Source: Apostichopus parvimensis
Lineage: Eukaryota > Echinodermata > Holothuroidea > Aspidochirotida > Stichopodidae
NCBI GenBank assembly: GCA_000934455.1
Contig: JXUT01143026.1
Coordinates: 1 to 23,699 of the forward strand
Length of the DNA: 23,699 nt
Reading direction: 5' to 3'
This document shows positions 1-12,100 of the stretch, one piece after another; within the stretch, counting starts at the first letter, position 1, and the number at the start of each line of letters is the position of its first letter. The notes below the pieces were generated by a model. That model was not told where the DNA came from. It ran no database searches and saw nothing but the letters and a program-made list of their open reading frames with translations. The position numbers and the translations under genes were made by a program.

Positions 1-119
1 ATGACGGTTCTTTTCATATCGGGAATGGCTTCCCCTGGTGGGGGAAGCTCAGGTTCCTCTTCTGGGAGGGAAAAGGTCACCCTCAGAGGGATGGGCCGGT
101 AAATGTCCGAGAAGTCATC
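1..119 (-). CDS. Integrin alpha exon L: thigh domain, cut by window edge
   Basis: Encodes residues 521-559 and two bases of the next codon before the window ends. DDFSDIYRPIPLRVTFSLPE contains the YRPIP motif (RDKLRPIPI in alpha6-like chains). A glutamate- and proline-rich loop and IPDMKRTV follow. The acceptor is cacctctgtag and the phase matches exon K. No stop is reached. Confidence 0.92.
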
Positions 120-3100
120 CTACAGAGGTGGAGAGAGAGAGAGAGAGGGATGAAGAAATAAAGACTCAATAGTTTCAAATAGTTCCTAAGGATATCTTTC
201 AGCAAACAATGAACAATTTCTTCCTTCCTTCCTTTTTTATGTTTAAAATATTAAATATTAATAGAGAAGGAAACCGTTTGGCATGCAGCCAACTTTGAGA
301 GCAATCAAACAAATACTCTGTTTAATCTCTATGATACAGTAATTATTGAGCGAGATGTTCTATTTTGTGAGGAGGGAGGTAAGAAATGATTTTAATTTTA
401 CAACCAACTGCATAGAGAGGTAACCGACCTGCTTTGAATCTATCATCCCTCCACCCTTCAACCTCCCCCCCCCCCCATACCCCTTACCTGTCCTCAAGTC
501 TACAAATAACTGGACTCATTTGGCACTGAATATAGATATGTTGGGACTTTGAAATGGAGATGGTAATCATAAAAAATATGTAGGTATATACTGTATCGCA
601 GCTCACATCACTATTTGTAAAAGTGACCACACAGGGAGGAAACCCGAGAGAAAAACGTAAAACAGGAAATGAGTTTGTCTCTGACATGTCGGAGATTCAA
701 TAATCACTGATGAAATGCTTACTCTCAAAATAGCTTGGATCGGAGAATAGCAGGCCTCTCTTTCGTCGGTTTTATAGTTCATGGTGAGACGTTGATTTGA
801 GAGAATATGATCTGGATCGGCCCCCTCAAAGTAGACCCTGGAATTCAGACCCAGGCTGCGACGCTTAGCTTCGGCTTCCACCTCAAATATGACATCTGCG
901 TGCAAATGAGGATCGAAAAGATGTCATTTAAGGGTGTGAAGACTCGTGCAAAAAGAAACATCTAATGCCGGTAATCTGACCTAGTTTCGAATGAGGTGTA
1001 ACAGAAATTTTAGACACCACCTTCGATCCCAGAAAATACACACACAGCTTGCTACCGTCGGTATTTAGACACTAGTGTACAGTCAGTACATACAGCTGCG
1101 GTCAATACCCACAGCACAGTGTATAAACGATACAGCGATGGACATCTCAGGTCCAGTTAAAGATAACAAGGTATCACGTTTCGATACTGTCTGCATTTTG
1201 TAGCGACACGAACAAACGTCACAAAACGGCAAGCAACGGAAAGTTAACTTTTTCAGATGGCCGCACGCAGTTTGGGGCGAGTCTTCAATGCCTTTAAGGG
1301 ACGGCTGATAGTATTGAAGTTAGAGATCACTCTCAGCCGTTGATGTGAATGCACACAACTGGAATAAACCTTTTTCAAAGCACTGCCCACCCACTCTTAT
1401 GATGGATGTGTCTGGGATGTCTTCACAAAAAGCAATCCTGAAGAACATTCACTACAGAGAGTGTAACCTGTTTTAGGGAGATATGCGCAACCTTTGCTTA
1501 TTGTTGTGAGATGGACGAGGCTTGGATGAGGGGCTGTAGAGTTGTACCTGCATATGCATGTATCTCTTGTTTCTTTCCATGCACCCATCTATACTTTTTT
1601 TGTTATAAATATCATAAACTTATATTATCTTCTTCGGCCATATTACAGTACTGTGGCATTACATAACCATAAGACTTGTGTGTATAATCCAAACACTACC
1701 ACTATCCAGTATACCAATAGGATTTGAAAAAAAAAAAATCTTTTTTAAAGAATATTTTTTTATTATTTTTTTTTAAATATCCCTTTTGACAGCATATTGT
1801 GGACTAATTGCTATCGCAAGGGAGACATCAGACTTGTACATCTTCAACCGAATGAGACTTAATATGAATCTTTGCAAATTAACATACCTTTGAAAAACAA
1901 AAGATACAGTTAAGTTATAAAGGAAAGCAGTTATAATTATGAAATGTGAATGGTCATAGAAATCAGTAGAAAACTTGATGATAAGTACGAAAAGTGGACC
2001 TAGAAGACATGACTATATATAACTGTGTATGGTTGACTATATATATTGTCCCTGTGTTTCCTGCCTAATCTCAGTAACAGTATACAAATAATGAATGGTT
2101 ATGAGTGCAATAGTGCAAATATTTCATGAGTTGAAAGATGGAATGTTCCATTCAAGGAGGCGCAGCCGAGTTGAATGGAACAAATTACATCTTTCAACAG
2201 GTACAATATATATAGTCAACCATACACAGTTATATATATATTCTTTCAACGAATGAAATATTTTGCACTATTGCACGAATGGAAACCATTCATTATTTGT
2301 TTTATACAACACCTTCAAATTTGGATATAATTGGATGTAAAATGCACTCATGCAACAGATTGTTTTGAACAGACAGGTTTCTCTGCTCTCTTACCATTGA
2401 AAAAAGTGCTATCAAAAAAGTATAACCCATGGTTCTATTTCATAGAGTGCAATAGAGCGTATTTTGCATGCAATCGACGAGCAATTGACCAATCAAATGG
2501 CCGGAATATAATTAGGTGTTGTATAATAGATTATAACAGGTCACAGTAGGTCATACAAGGTCACAGCAGGTCAGGTTGCAGCAAGTCATACAAGGTCACA
2601 GCAGGTCACACTATATCACCACAGGTCATGCTAGGTCACAGTATGTAGTAGGTCACAGCAGATCATACAAGGTCACAGAAGGTCATACTAGGTCACAGGA
2701 GGCCATACTTACCCAACTCTTCATCAAATTTAGAGGCGGTGAAGTACTGGGCACAAACTGTTATGGTAAAGCTGTAAACGATAAAACAACAACAACAAAT
2801 GTTTACATTTGCTATTCCACAATTTTTCTTTTTCTTTCTGGAGTCAATTTTGTTTTTACTCGAACAACTACATAAAAGGGAACAATTAAAGTTAAAACAG
2901 AGATGAACCTGCTTTTGCGTTCACTTGCTGAAATAATAAGCTCGTGGTCAGCACGGTCTTTTGTGTTGCTGGCAATCCGATCACATTTCAATCACGTGTA
3001 CATGTGACCCTAACATTACCTACCAGTATCACAAATGCAATAAGGTTCAGACACTGCCCAAGAAGGAGAAGGACTTACAAATCGAGTATCGAGTATATGG

Positions 3101-6100
3101 CGCAATAAATCTGTCTACTTTTGCATAGTTATCGTTAAGAGTTACAATACTTAACAAGGTTCTGGACATTCGTAAAAAGGGTACAAAGTTATCCTTATCA
3201 ACTATGAAACCTTGAACGTTCCTTTACTCCGAACTTTCCAAAAATCGGTTAATGTGTATCTTATCTGTCTATAATTACTGGAATTCGTTAGGACTTACCA
3301 GAGTTTCTGCTCGCCACCGACATTACAGTCCAGTATCTCTCTATCAAGTTGACTGGGACTGACTGTTACAGTAGCAGTCATGTTGATAACTGGCCGGCCT
3401 CTAAAAATGCAACAAGAGAAGAAAAAAAATTAAAAAAAAAAAAACTTGTTAGCGTGCAGCTTGTCCGAAGATGTTTTCTTTCTTGTTTTCCTTATTAACA
3501 AATACATGACAGCTGCAAATTTGATAAAAGTATTTAAATGGAAGTAATATCTTCTCTTAAATTCTACAAACCTTAAAACAGAGAATGACAATCTCAGATA
3601 TCTGGATCCTGACTCGAGAGATGAACGGATTGGATATGTGTATGACTGGTACAACACTAATAGGCAGTGTCCAGCTAGGAAATTCCTTTTACTAACTCTT
3701 TTGTCTTAAACCAATCAGAGCAAGGGTGGTGGGGGTGGGGTGGGGGGTCAGTGGGAAAAGAGGAAAGGCATTTATCTCCTGAGAGATGAGGAACTCTACC
3801 TCACCACCTGTCCACATGCATCACGATGACCTAATAAAGGAATGAAGTTAATAACACACAAAGCCTAACACACATGTATATTAACATCAATCAAACTATA
3901 CTTTTGGAGGTTAAAAGATGTGGTCTAACTTTCATGAATGGTAAAATATAATCATAAGAAAGATTAAGAATTTTACTGTTCCAAAAGAAAGGAAACCCCA
4001 AAACAGGCTTAGAAATTGAACCAAAAGGAAAATTTTCTAAACATAGAGCACACACTCCACTCATCAACCTAACATAACCTTTGACCTCTCATACTAATTC
4101 ACGGTTTTGTGATCGATCGTCTCCTGATTTGACTCACCTCCCAAAATTGAAGGAATAGCTTTGGAGGACAAAAAGAAAAAAAGCATAGAGAAATAAAGAT
4201 AATTTTTTGGGGAGAACCTCCGACCGCAGCTTCAGCATGCTGGAAATTTGAATCCGGCACAGATACCCTCTTTTAGAAGCATTGAAAAAAAATGTTTGCG
4301 TTTGTTTATTCTATCCTAACCTCAACAGGACAATGGACTCTGAATCCAGAGCTCCGATGAGCAAGTCGGGGAATTCGTTCCAATCGAGGTCCATACCTCC
4401 CGACAGTGAATATCCAAAAGTGTTGTTGGGAAGCATAGCATTATGGAGATTGGCGGGGAAGTCTGAAGGGGTGATCTTTTGAGCCCAGGGTTGGACTACT
4501 CCATCTGATGCGGAGCCCAGGTAGACATAGACCGCACCCTGTGCATCATTCTCATAAGGAGCACCGACAGCAAAATCTGCGAAAGGATCAGAGAGTCACT
4601 GCAAAATAAAATTTGATTTTGTCCGACGATATGCAACTTGGAAACGAAATGTTAAATTGGGCCTAAGGCCTTTCATAACATGTTCCTCTGACTAGATTCA
4701 ACACGATTAAGTTGCTTAGCATGCCAAGCTTAATTTCGTTAATAATTGGATATTGAAAAGGAATTAGAGATTCACATTGTTCTTTCTGGCCTGAACCAAC
4801 CACACACACACACACACACACACAAAAGATTGAAATTCATTATGTGCCCCCCCCTCCCTAAGTCATCACCGTACATTATGCAATGTGATGTTCACTACTC
4901 TCACTAATCAACAATTCAAATGTAGGGAACGTTGTGCGACTCATGTCCCTAATTTCATCAATTAATTAAAGATTAATTTTATATAAAAAGTAAAATTAAG
5001 GAACCCCAAAAAATTAACATTTTAATTTCTGGCCTCGAAAATAATGCAGATCCACACACATATAAAGACTGAATTAATTGCGACTCGTGGCTCTACGTCA
5101 CAATGTTGTTAAAATCATGACCTTAAATGCACATTATGCAAATGGGACCATACGTTACTGGAGACCACTAGTCGGGTTGTTTGTCTACAGATGTGTTGCC
5201 AAGGTAACAAGTCATATTTTAATCACTCCAGTGTGCTGAAGATGATTGTTTATGATCAAAATTGCTGGAAAATTTAGATGATATTATGTGAATGTATTTG
5301 TCTGTCGTACCTTCAGTGCTACAAGGTTGACTTATATTCAACGGAGGGGGAGAGGTACAAACTTTGAGATTCATTTACATTCTAGAAATAATTTCAAATA
5401 AAGTCAAATAATTCACTGTCCAAAATACGGAAACTTAAAGACCCTACGATCTCCCATAGTTTCCGAATCCTTACTCAAATAAACTGGGAGTTAAATTTTG
5501 TTTAACCCAGGTTTTCCGTCCGACGTGCGCAACAATGTAACGCTGGACAGAGGTACCCGGAGCAATGTTGCACGCCTGCAAAACGAAACCCTGTGATACG
5601 GCTTAAAATCTCGAGCAATTTTCATTACCTTCGAAACCGTCCCAGTTGATATCTCCCAGACCGGTGACAGACATACCGAATCTTGAGTCGAGAGGACCGG
5701 TGATGATGATTGGGTCCACTCCAGAGAAGGTACCCTGCAGATGGAGAGAAATGTTAGTCAACATGATAATCAAATTGATCGTTCGATCCACCCAATGACA
5801 GTGGGTAGGGCTGGGAAATAAGTCTTCCGACCGCATGTAGAACTTCCCCACTCAGTGTTCTGTATTTGGCTTTGTAAACCGTCCAGTGAGTACTAAGATA
5901 TGAAATAAGAAATATGAAAAATACAGACTGTGTCACAGTCCATAAAATTTTTATTTTTAAAAAAGCCCATTTAAATTAACTGGTTACTGAAATAAGCAAA
6001 AGTTTCATATAGCAGTATCAAGGTTAATTAAATTAAGGGAACAAAGAGATAAATAATTTTGCAAAAAGTTTTTGATATTTTGTTTCTTCGTTGCGATCTG

Positions 6101-9100
6101 CTTTCACACTAATCTCACACGGCTGCACAAAAGAGGTGTTAACCATACGACGTGAGACGTTCTCGTTTGGGTGCATGGATGGATTCGGGGCTTCGTAGTT
6201 GTTCGAGTTGTGAATGTATCCGAGGACAAACTCTAGGATAATAGGGACAGAGTGTGAACTCAAGTGAGACCGATTATCCAGATGTTGTTGTTATGCTTAT
6301 TAACAAGGGTAACAACCATCAAGTGGCAATGATCCGATGTGTGGCTTTCAAAACATGTTATTCGCAAATAGGCTTAGGCCTTCAACATGACCATAGCAGA
6401 TGCACACAGGCCTAACCTTTACCTAGATACAAGCTTGAGAAAGAAATGTTCAGGCATAAATTGTCAATTAGCTGTACATGATCGGGTCGGACGAAACCCG
6501 CTTCATAGAATTCCAAGCTAGTTTTATCCTAGCCGCTTGAGAGCTGAACGTAACATTTGTTACGTAACGTTAGTGAGTGATATAAAATCAACTTACATCA
6601 TGAGCTTCGTTGATGAACACGTAAACGGCGCCACCGACTTGTGTTTCTCGATCAAAGAACATTGGCGCTCCAACGATGATGTCATCATACCTGTCGAAAA
6701 CAAAATTATGTAAAATTATGTCTTCACTCAGCTCCAATAGGTGTCCATGACAAAGCCAGTCTCAAACAAGAACATATATATTCACTATTCCAATGATAGT
6801 GACTGATCCAGGAACCACCCGGACCAACTTCCTTGTATTCTACTGTTAGAGTGCCGGGCAGATTGTGCGGGAGTGTGATCCACACCCTGGGAGAGGGATC
6901 TCATGGGTGGGGTACCCCCTCCCCACTAGACAAATTTTGAACATGAAGTATGCTTAGGTGGTGCTATATTTCCTATTCTGTGCCATATATTCTCCCAAAT
7001 TTGTTAAATTATCATCAAAAAAGTGAAATGCTTAAAATACTGTTTGTGCTGGGTGGCATTCAGAACTGCTGGGCGCAGCCGCCCGGTGCCGCCCAGTGTG
7101 AGCACTTCCTTGAATTTATGAAGGGTTATTAAGAGTTTAAAAGTTTTGCCTTATTTGCATTAAACCAGTGCATTAATATACTGCTGTTTTTTAGTACAGT
7201 AGGTCTTAGAATGAATGAAGAAAAAAAACCCACATTTCTTTGGAATTTCGGGACGATCAAAACCTTGGAAATAACTTTGGAATATTTGTATTATATAAGA
7301 ACCTGTCAAGGCTCTCTTAGCCTGGTTTGTTGCCTTTGCATGAAACTGGTTTCGCTTGACTACAGAAAAGGTAAGTTCTGTGCATACTGTACACGTTAGG
7401 GTTATGGTAAAAGAATTGCAAAATAACGTAACAGTTGAATTAACGAATTAGCAAGGGTTGTTTAATTGTCAAACGGAATTGCTTTTGCCACTTGTAAACA
7501 AATCAAAAGGATTTATTCATCTCAGCCCCATAGAGTGACACTTTAAAGTCTCAATGTCTCAACGAGTCCGTACATTCTACAAACTTCACTCAAAATTTGC
7601 ACGCCCTGCCCAACAGATCATGCGCCAATAAAATCTCTGTTTCGTTTACGACCATTAGGCATAGGACTTATGAGTGGATGATACAAGTATAAATAGGTTA
7701 CATTTTGTGTAATGAACATGCTGATATGGGTGGTCGCAGTGATTTTACGGTAAATCATTCGCACCATAAGGGCAACAGAAAATAAATTTCTTCCTATAGA
7801 TTGCGACAGCTATACTCCATGAAACCCACCTGGTCAGAGTGCATTTAGAATAAGAAACATTCAATCTGCTTCGGAAGTTTGTTTTCCAAAATTCATCGGC
7901 AAACATGTATTGAGACTTTAATGTCCTCATTACCTAAAACAAGGCGTGAAAGAGCTACGGCTACTGGTTTATACCAAGCCAACTTTAACGGTGATAACAG
8001 TCCTTGTTTGATCGTTTTAACGCCTTGAATTAATTTGCATAATTTCATCGTCTGCATGGCCGGGGCATATATGGTTACGCAGATGGTCGTGCACTTAGAA
8101 CTCACCCGTCGCCGTTCAAATCGGCCACAGTGACATCATAACCAAATGATGAATATGCAGAGGTAGAGACCAGCATATCGACGAACACCAAAGTTTTCAA
8201 CCATTCTTCCTGTTTCTCCATGATGACCACGGCACCCTTAGCATCTGCCCTCGGAGCCCCTCCGACAAAGAAGGTCCTATCCTCGGCAAATTTTCCAGAG
8301 GTGGCCGAAAATCCTGTGCACAAGAAGAAGAAGAAACGAGAGATGTCGCCTGCTATCGCATAAATTGGTAAAGTGAAAAGGGCAGATGACATACAGGTCG
8401 TCATACAGGTCTACAGCATAAGGGACGACTTTAACTGTTTGGAGACAGGGAGGGACGCAATGAGCAAATTTTACACATATTTTACATATCTACCTCAAAG
8501 TAAATATTAGTTGGACTTTGTGTGTGAGTCGTTCAAATATTTTATGCAAAAAACATTAAATTCGCTCTAGAAAGATTTCAGCACAGCTCACCAAAGTAAC
8601 TGTTCTTGTCAACTCGGACAGATTCCTGCGTGATTTCAGACCACCATATGTGAAAGAAGGGATTGGTGACGACCATAGATCCTTGCCAATTTCCAGCTCC
8701 TGGGGCACCGATGATAAAATCAGCACCGGAATCTCCCCTCTCTTTCTGAATAAAAGAACGAAAAAAATTGCTGAATTTTACCGTAGGTGTAAATACAGCT
8801 GCAACCGTGAGCCAGAAAAACAAGACCGTTTAGTTGTTATGATGCCTAAACATACATGTTAATATGTATCATGAACTTGTGCACAACAAAAAGAAGAGGA
8901 TCATCTGCTAACTAGATGCGGCAAACGTGTAGAGAAAGGTATCGGGAATCGGTTATCATGTCGACAAAGCATCAAACCATCTAATTCACTGGTAATGGAT
9001 TGTACAGTATAGAAAATTTTATTCCAATTCCTATGTGAAACAACATACTCTAGACACATAGATCGTATGACTAAAAGGAAACAACTTGAGTTATCGTGAC

Positions 9101-12100
9101 ATCATTTTTTGGACTGATGCACAAAAGGGCCCCCCATAGACAAATGATAATACCAATTGGTATTTTGACAAAACTAATCTTTATCAAACCTTACCAACAT
9201 AAAAAATCACATCCTGTCACACAGCTGAATTATCTTTTCAAGGATATAAAATCATTTCAATTTTTAGACAAAAAGAAACTAATAGTCCAAGTACAACATC
9301 ACAATTGATTGGACAATGAATTTGTTGACCTTATTAAGTAAGTGTTATCTTTACAATTTTTTTTTTTTTAATTTTTTTTTTACCGAGGCCTTTTCGTATT
9401 TGATGATTACCACCTACTTTAGTGATAGCTAGACCGGTCCCTGCTTGACAGTAACCGAACTCGTCATATCCGCCTTGTTTGTTGCTGCAAGGGGCCCATC
9501 CGTCTTTGTATTCCTCTTCGATGGTGAGATCACTCTCCAATAGGAAGCATCTACCGATGGGGTTGATACTGCTGATGACACCGTCCGTTCTCATCACCTG
9601 CTTGAACCTGTGAGCACAAGTCTGACGAGAGACAGGATAATACGAAAAAGACCACCTGTCATCGATTTTAATATTTTTATTTTTTATTTAAATTATTTAT
9701 CAAAGACAGAGAATGAGATTCTAAATTCCATTCTGACAGTTCAGTCCACAGACCTGTCAACTTACAATTGTTTGTCATGATCGCCAGTCGTACGAGTTTT
9801 CATAATGTCGTCGATCGTTTCGAAATGGAAATTTGAGCATGTCAGTCTTTAATAAGTCACATTTTTTAGTTTAAGAATTATGCCAGAGACAAATCTCCAG
9901 TTTGCATGTAAATGATAAATATACTGTTCTGTTCTTCCTGGTCACAGTTTAGTGCGTCAGGTTTTTACATGTAGCAACAACTGTATTTTGGCATAGTGAC
10001 TCATCGTTTTGATACTTGCATTAAAAAGTGGCTTCCGTCAATACTTTCATTCTGATGCTATGTGAAATAGCAATAAACTTGATGATATCATTATGACACT
10101 ATGACTGCTTCTTCACACTATCGTAAACGCACAAAAGTAAAAACGTATTAAAATTAGTAAATTCACTTTCAGAAGGGAAAAAAAAAAAACTGAAGCATTA
10201 ATCAACCGGAAGGTTAAGTGACAGATTGCAAAATATAATTTGTTTTGAACCTCAATCCAATGAGAATAAGCAGACTGAAGTTTATACACACTTGAACATA
10301 CTTTCGATATTAATAACATCCTCTAAATGGTAACATCATCTGGCACACATTAATTGACATGTATCAATTCATTTTTATGACAGTACACATGAAGTAATGA
10401 TCCCTATAATCTTTGTTATGCATTTCGTTAACATATTAGCCCAAAATGACTTGCATAATTACTCAAAGTACAGTAAGGTTTACACATTAAATCAAACTAA
10501 GACACAATCTTGAGATTATTTCACTACGTAAAATATGAACGACGACTCGACGAGCGAGTGATTCATAGACTAGATTCGAATCTCGAAAGACGGCCCAGAC
10601 GGTTTGTACCGATCTCTGTGTTTAACGCTCACATGACAACGAGTTACAAAATTTGCAGCTTTTTACTTAATTTATTGGATTGAAACTTTACTTAAGTCAA
10701 ACCATGGAGCAATTGTTAATAGCTCTCCATTGTCAAATTGAAGAAGAACTACAGTACATTGTGTTGTCACTGGGAAATTTTGTAGTATCAAATTATCCTC
10801 AACAAAATTGATGACACAAAATGCCACTCTCAATGCAGACACTGGGTGCTCATGCCACTCATGAAATTCAATCCCTACTTCAGCTCAGGGTGGAAATTGT
10901 AAGTTGATCTTGAAGTGTCACAAGGATATACTGACAGTCTATCCAGATAGTATTTTACTAGTCACATTTATGTTGGATTCAGGTGCTGTACTGTATAAAC
11001 CTGTTCATTCTGCATTACAGTAGTCACAGGACACAGTAGACACACACAGTCCTCTACTGAAATTCCTTTTATATAGCAATGAACTGAGAATGCAATGGAG
11101 AACAAGTTTGATGAGTACGGTAAGCAGTGGCAACAACACTAGTAGGTAACATGCAGGTGGGGTTGGGGGGTACAAGAGGGATCATATTCTCTGTTTATGT
11201 CCCCTCCCTCCCTGGTCACCCAATCTAAGCTTTAAGGGCCTTTATTTCAATTCAAATTTATTTCTAATATGTTTGTAAAAGATTAATAAAAAATTAACAT
11301 TACAGTATGAAGGTTGTCATACATGAAGGACACTAGAAAAACAGCAAGGCTGTTATCTCAGCTAGTGACCAAGTAGAAATAAAAACAACAAAGAAACACT
11401 TAAATTAAGTTCAGAAGGGGAAAGAAAGACAGAGAGAAAAACTGAAGAAGAACCAGACAGACAGAAGAACAGAAAGAGCTAAGAGAGAAGGATAAGGTGC
11501 AAGAAGGATAGCAAAGACTTTACAAACTGGCTAGTGTATGTCTTTGTCATTTTTAGCAACTACGTACTAACGTCTAAAACAGTGGTCGGCAAACTTTTAG
11601 GGCTGACAACCCAGAGTCTTCCACGAGGACTGAGCCACAACCTGCTGGACCTCCGTCCCCTCAGAAACGATGTAACTCGGGGAAGCATCAACAAAAAGCC
11701 CATACCACAAGGTTGGAAGGAAGAACAATGCAAGGTTTGTTTCCTTCTCAAAGACATGTAGCCTTGGTAACTGTACAATGAATAAGTGTGATGAACTTGG
11801 AAAGCAGATTTGTTGTTATTTAGAAAGACACACACCTATCAGATTGATTTCATCAAATTCAATACCTAGCTTACAGGTACTACTTGAAATGTTATCCGGG
11901 CTCTAAATCCTTGTCATATCATTTCATGGCAGTATGAAAAATAACTTACCAACAAATGAGGTACGAGTATGTATTCCTTTGGTAGGTAATTCTAACAATT
12001 CAGCCCTTGATATTCAAATTGTTTCCACTACTGGACATGATTTTTTTTTTCATCTGCAAGAGATTCCCCAAAACTCACTGGGAAAGTGCAGATGTAGAGG

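Larger units (their letters stand above)
896..2712 (-). other. Intron J-K with foldback element and AGGTCA array
   Basis: Intron of 1,817 bp. The part 896-2000 shows no recognisable element apart from homopolymer A/T near 1728-1775. The part 2013-2710 is filled with the inverted-repeat structures and the AGGTCA array listed separately. Confidence 0.85.

Noticed and set aside
2576-2875. Plus-strand frame rich in GHSRSH repeats
   Set aside because: Translation of the AGGTCA array running antisense through exon J.
4205-4265. Sequence with GGATTCAAATTTCC on the minus strand, like a tRNA B box
   Set aside because: No A box at the expected distance and no cloverleaf pairing.
9609-9610. AG that could serve as the exon C acceptor
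   Set aside because: It would remove the conserved TCAHR residues and break the phase with exon B.
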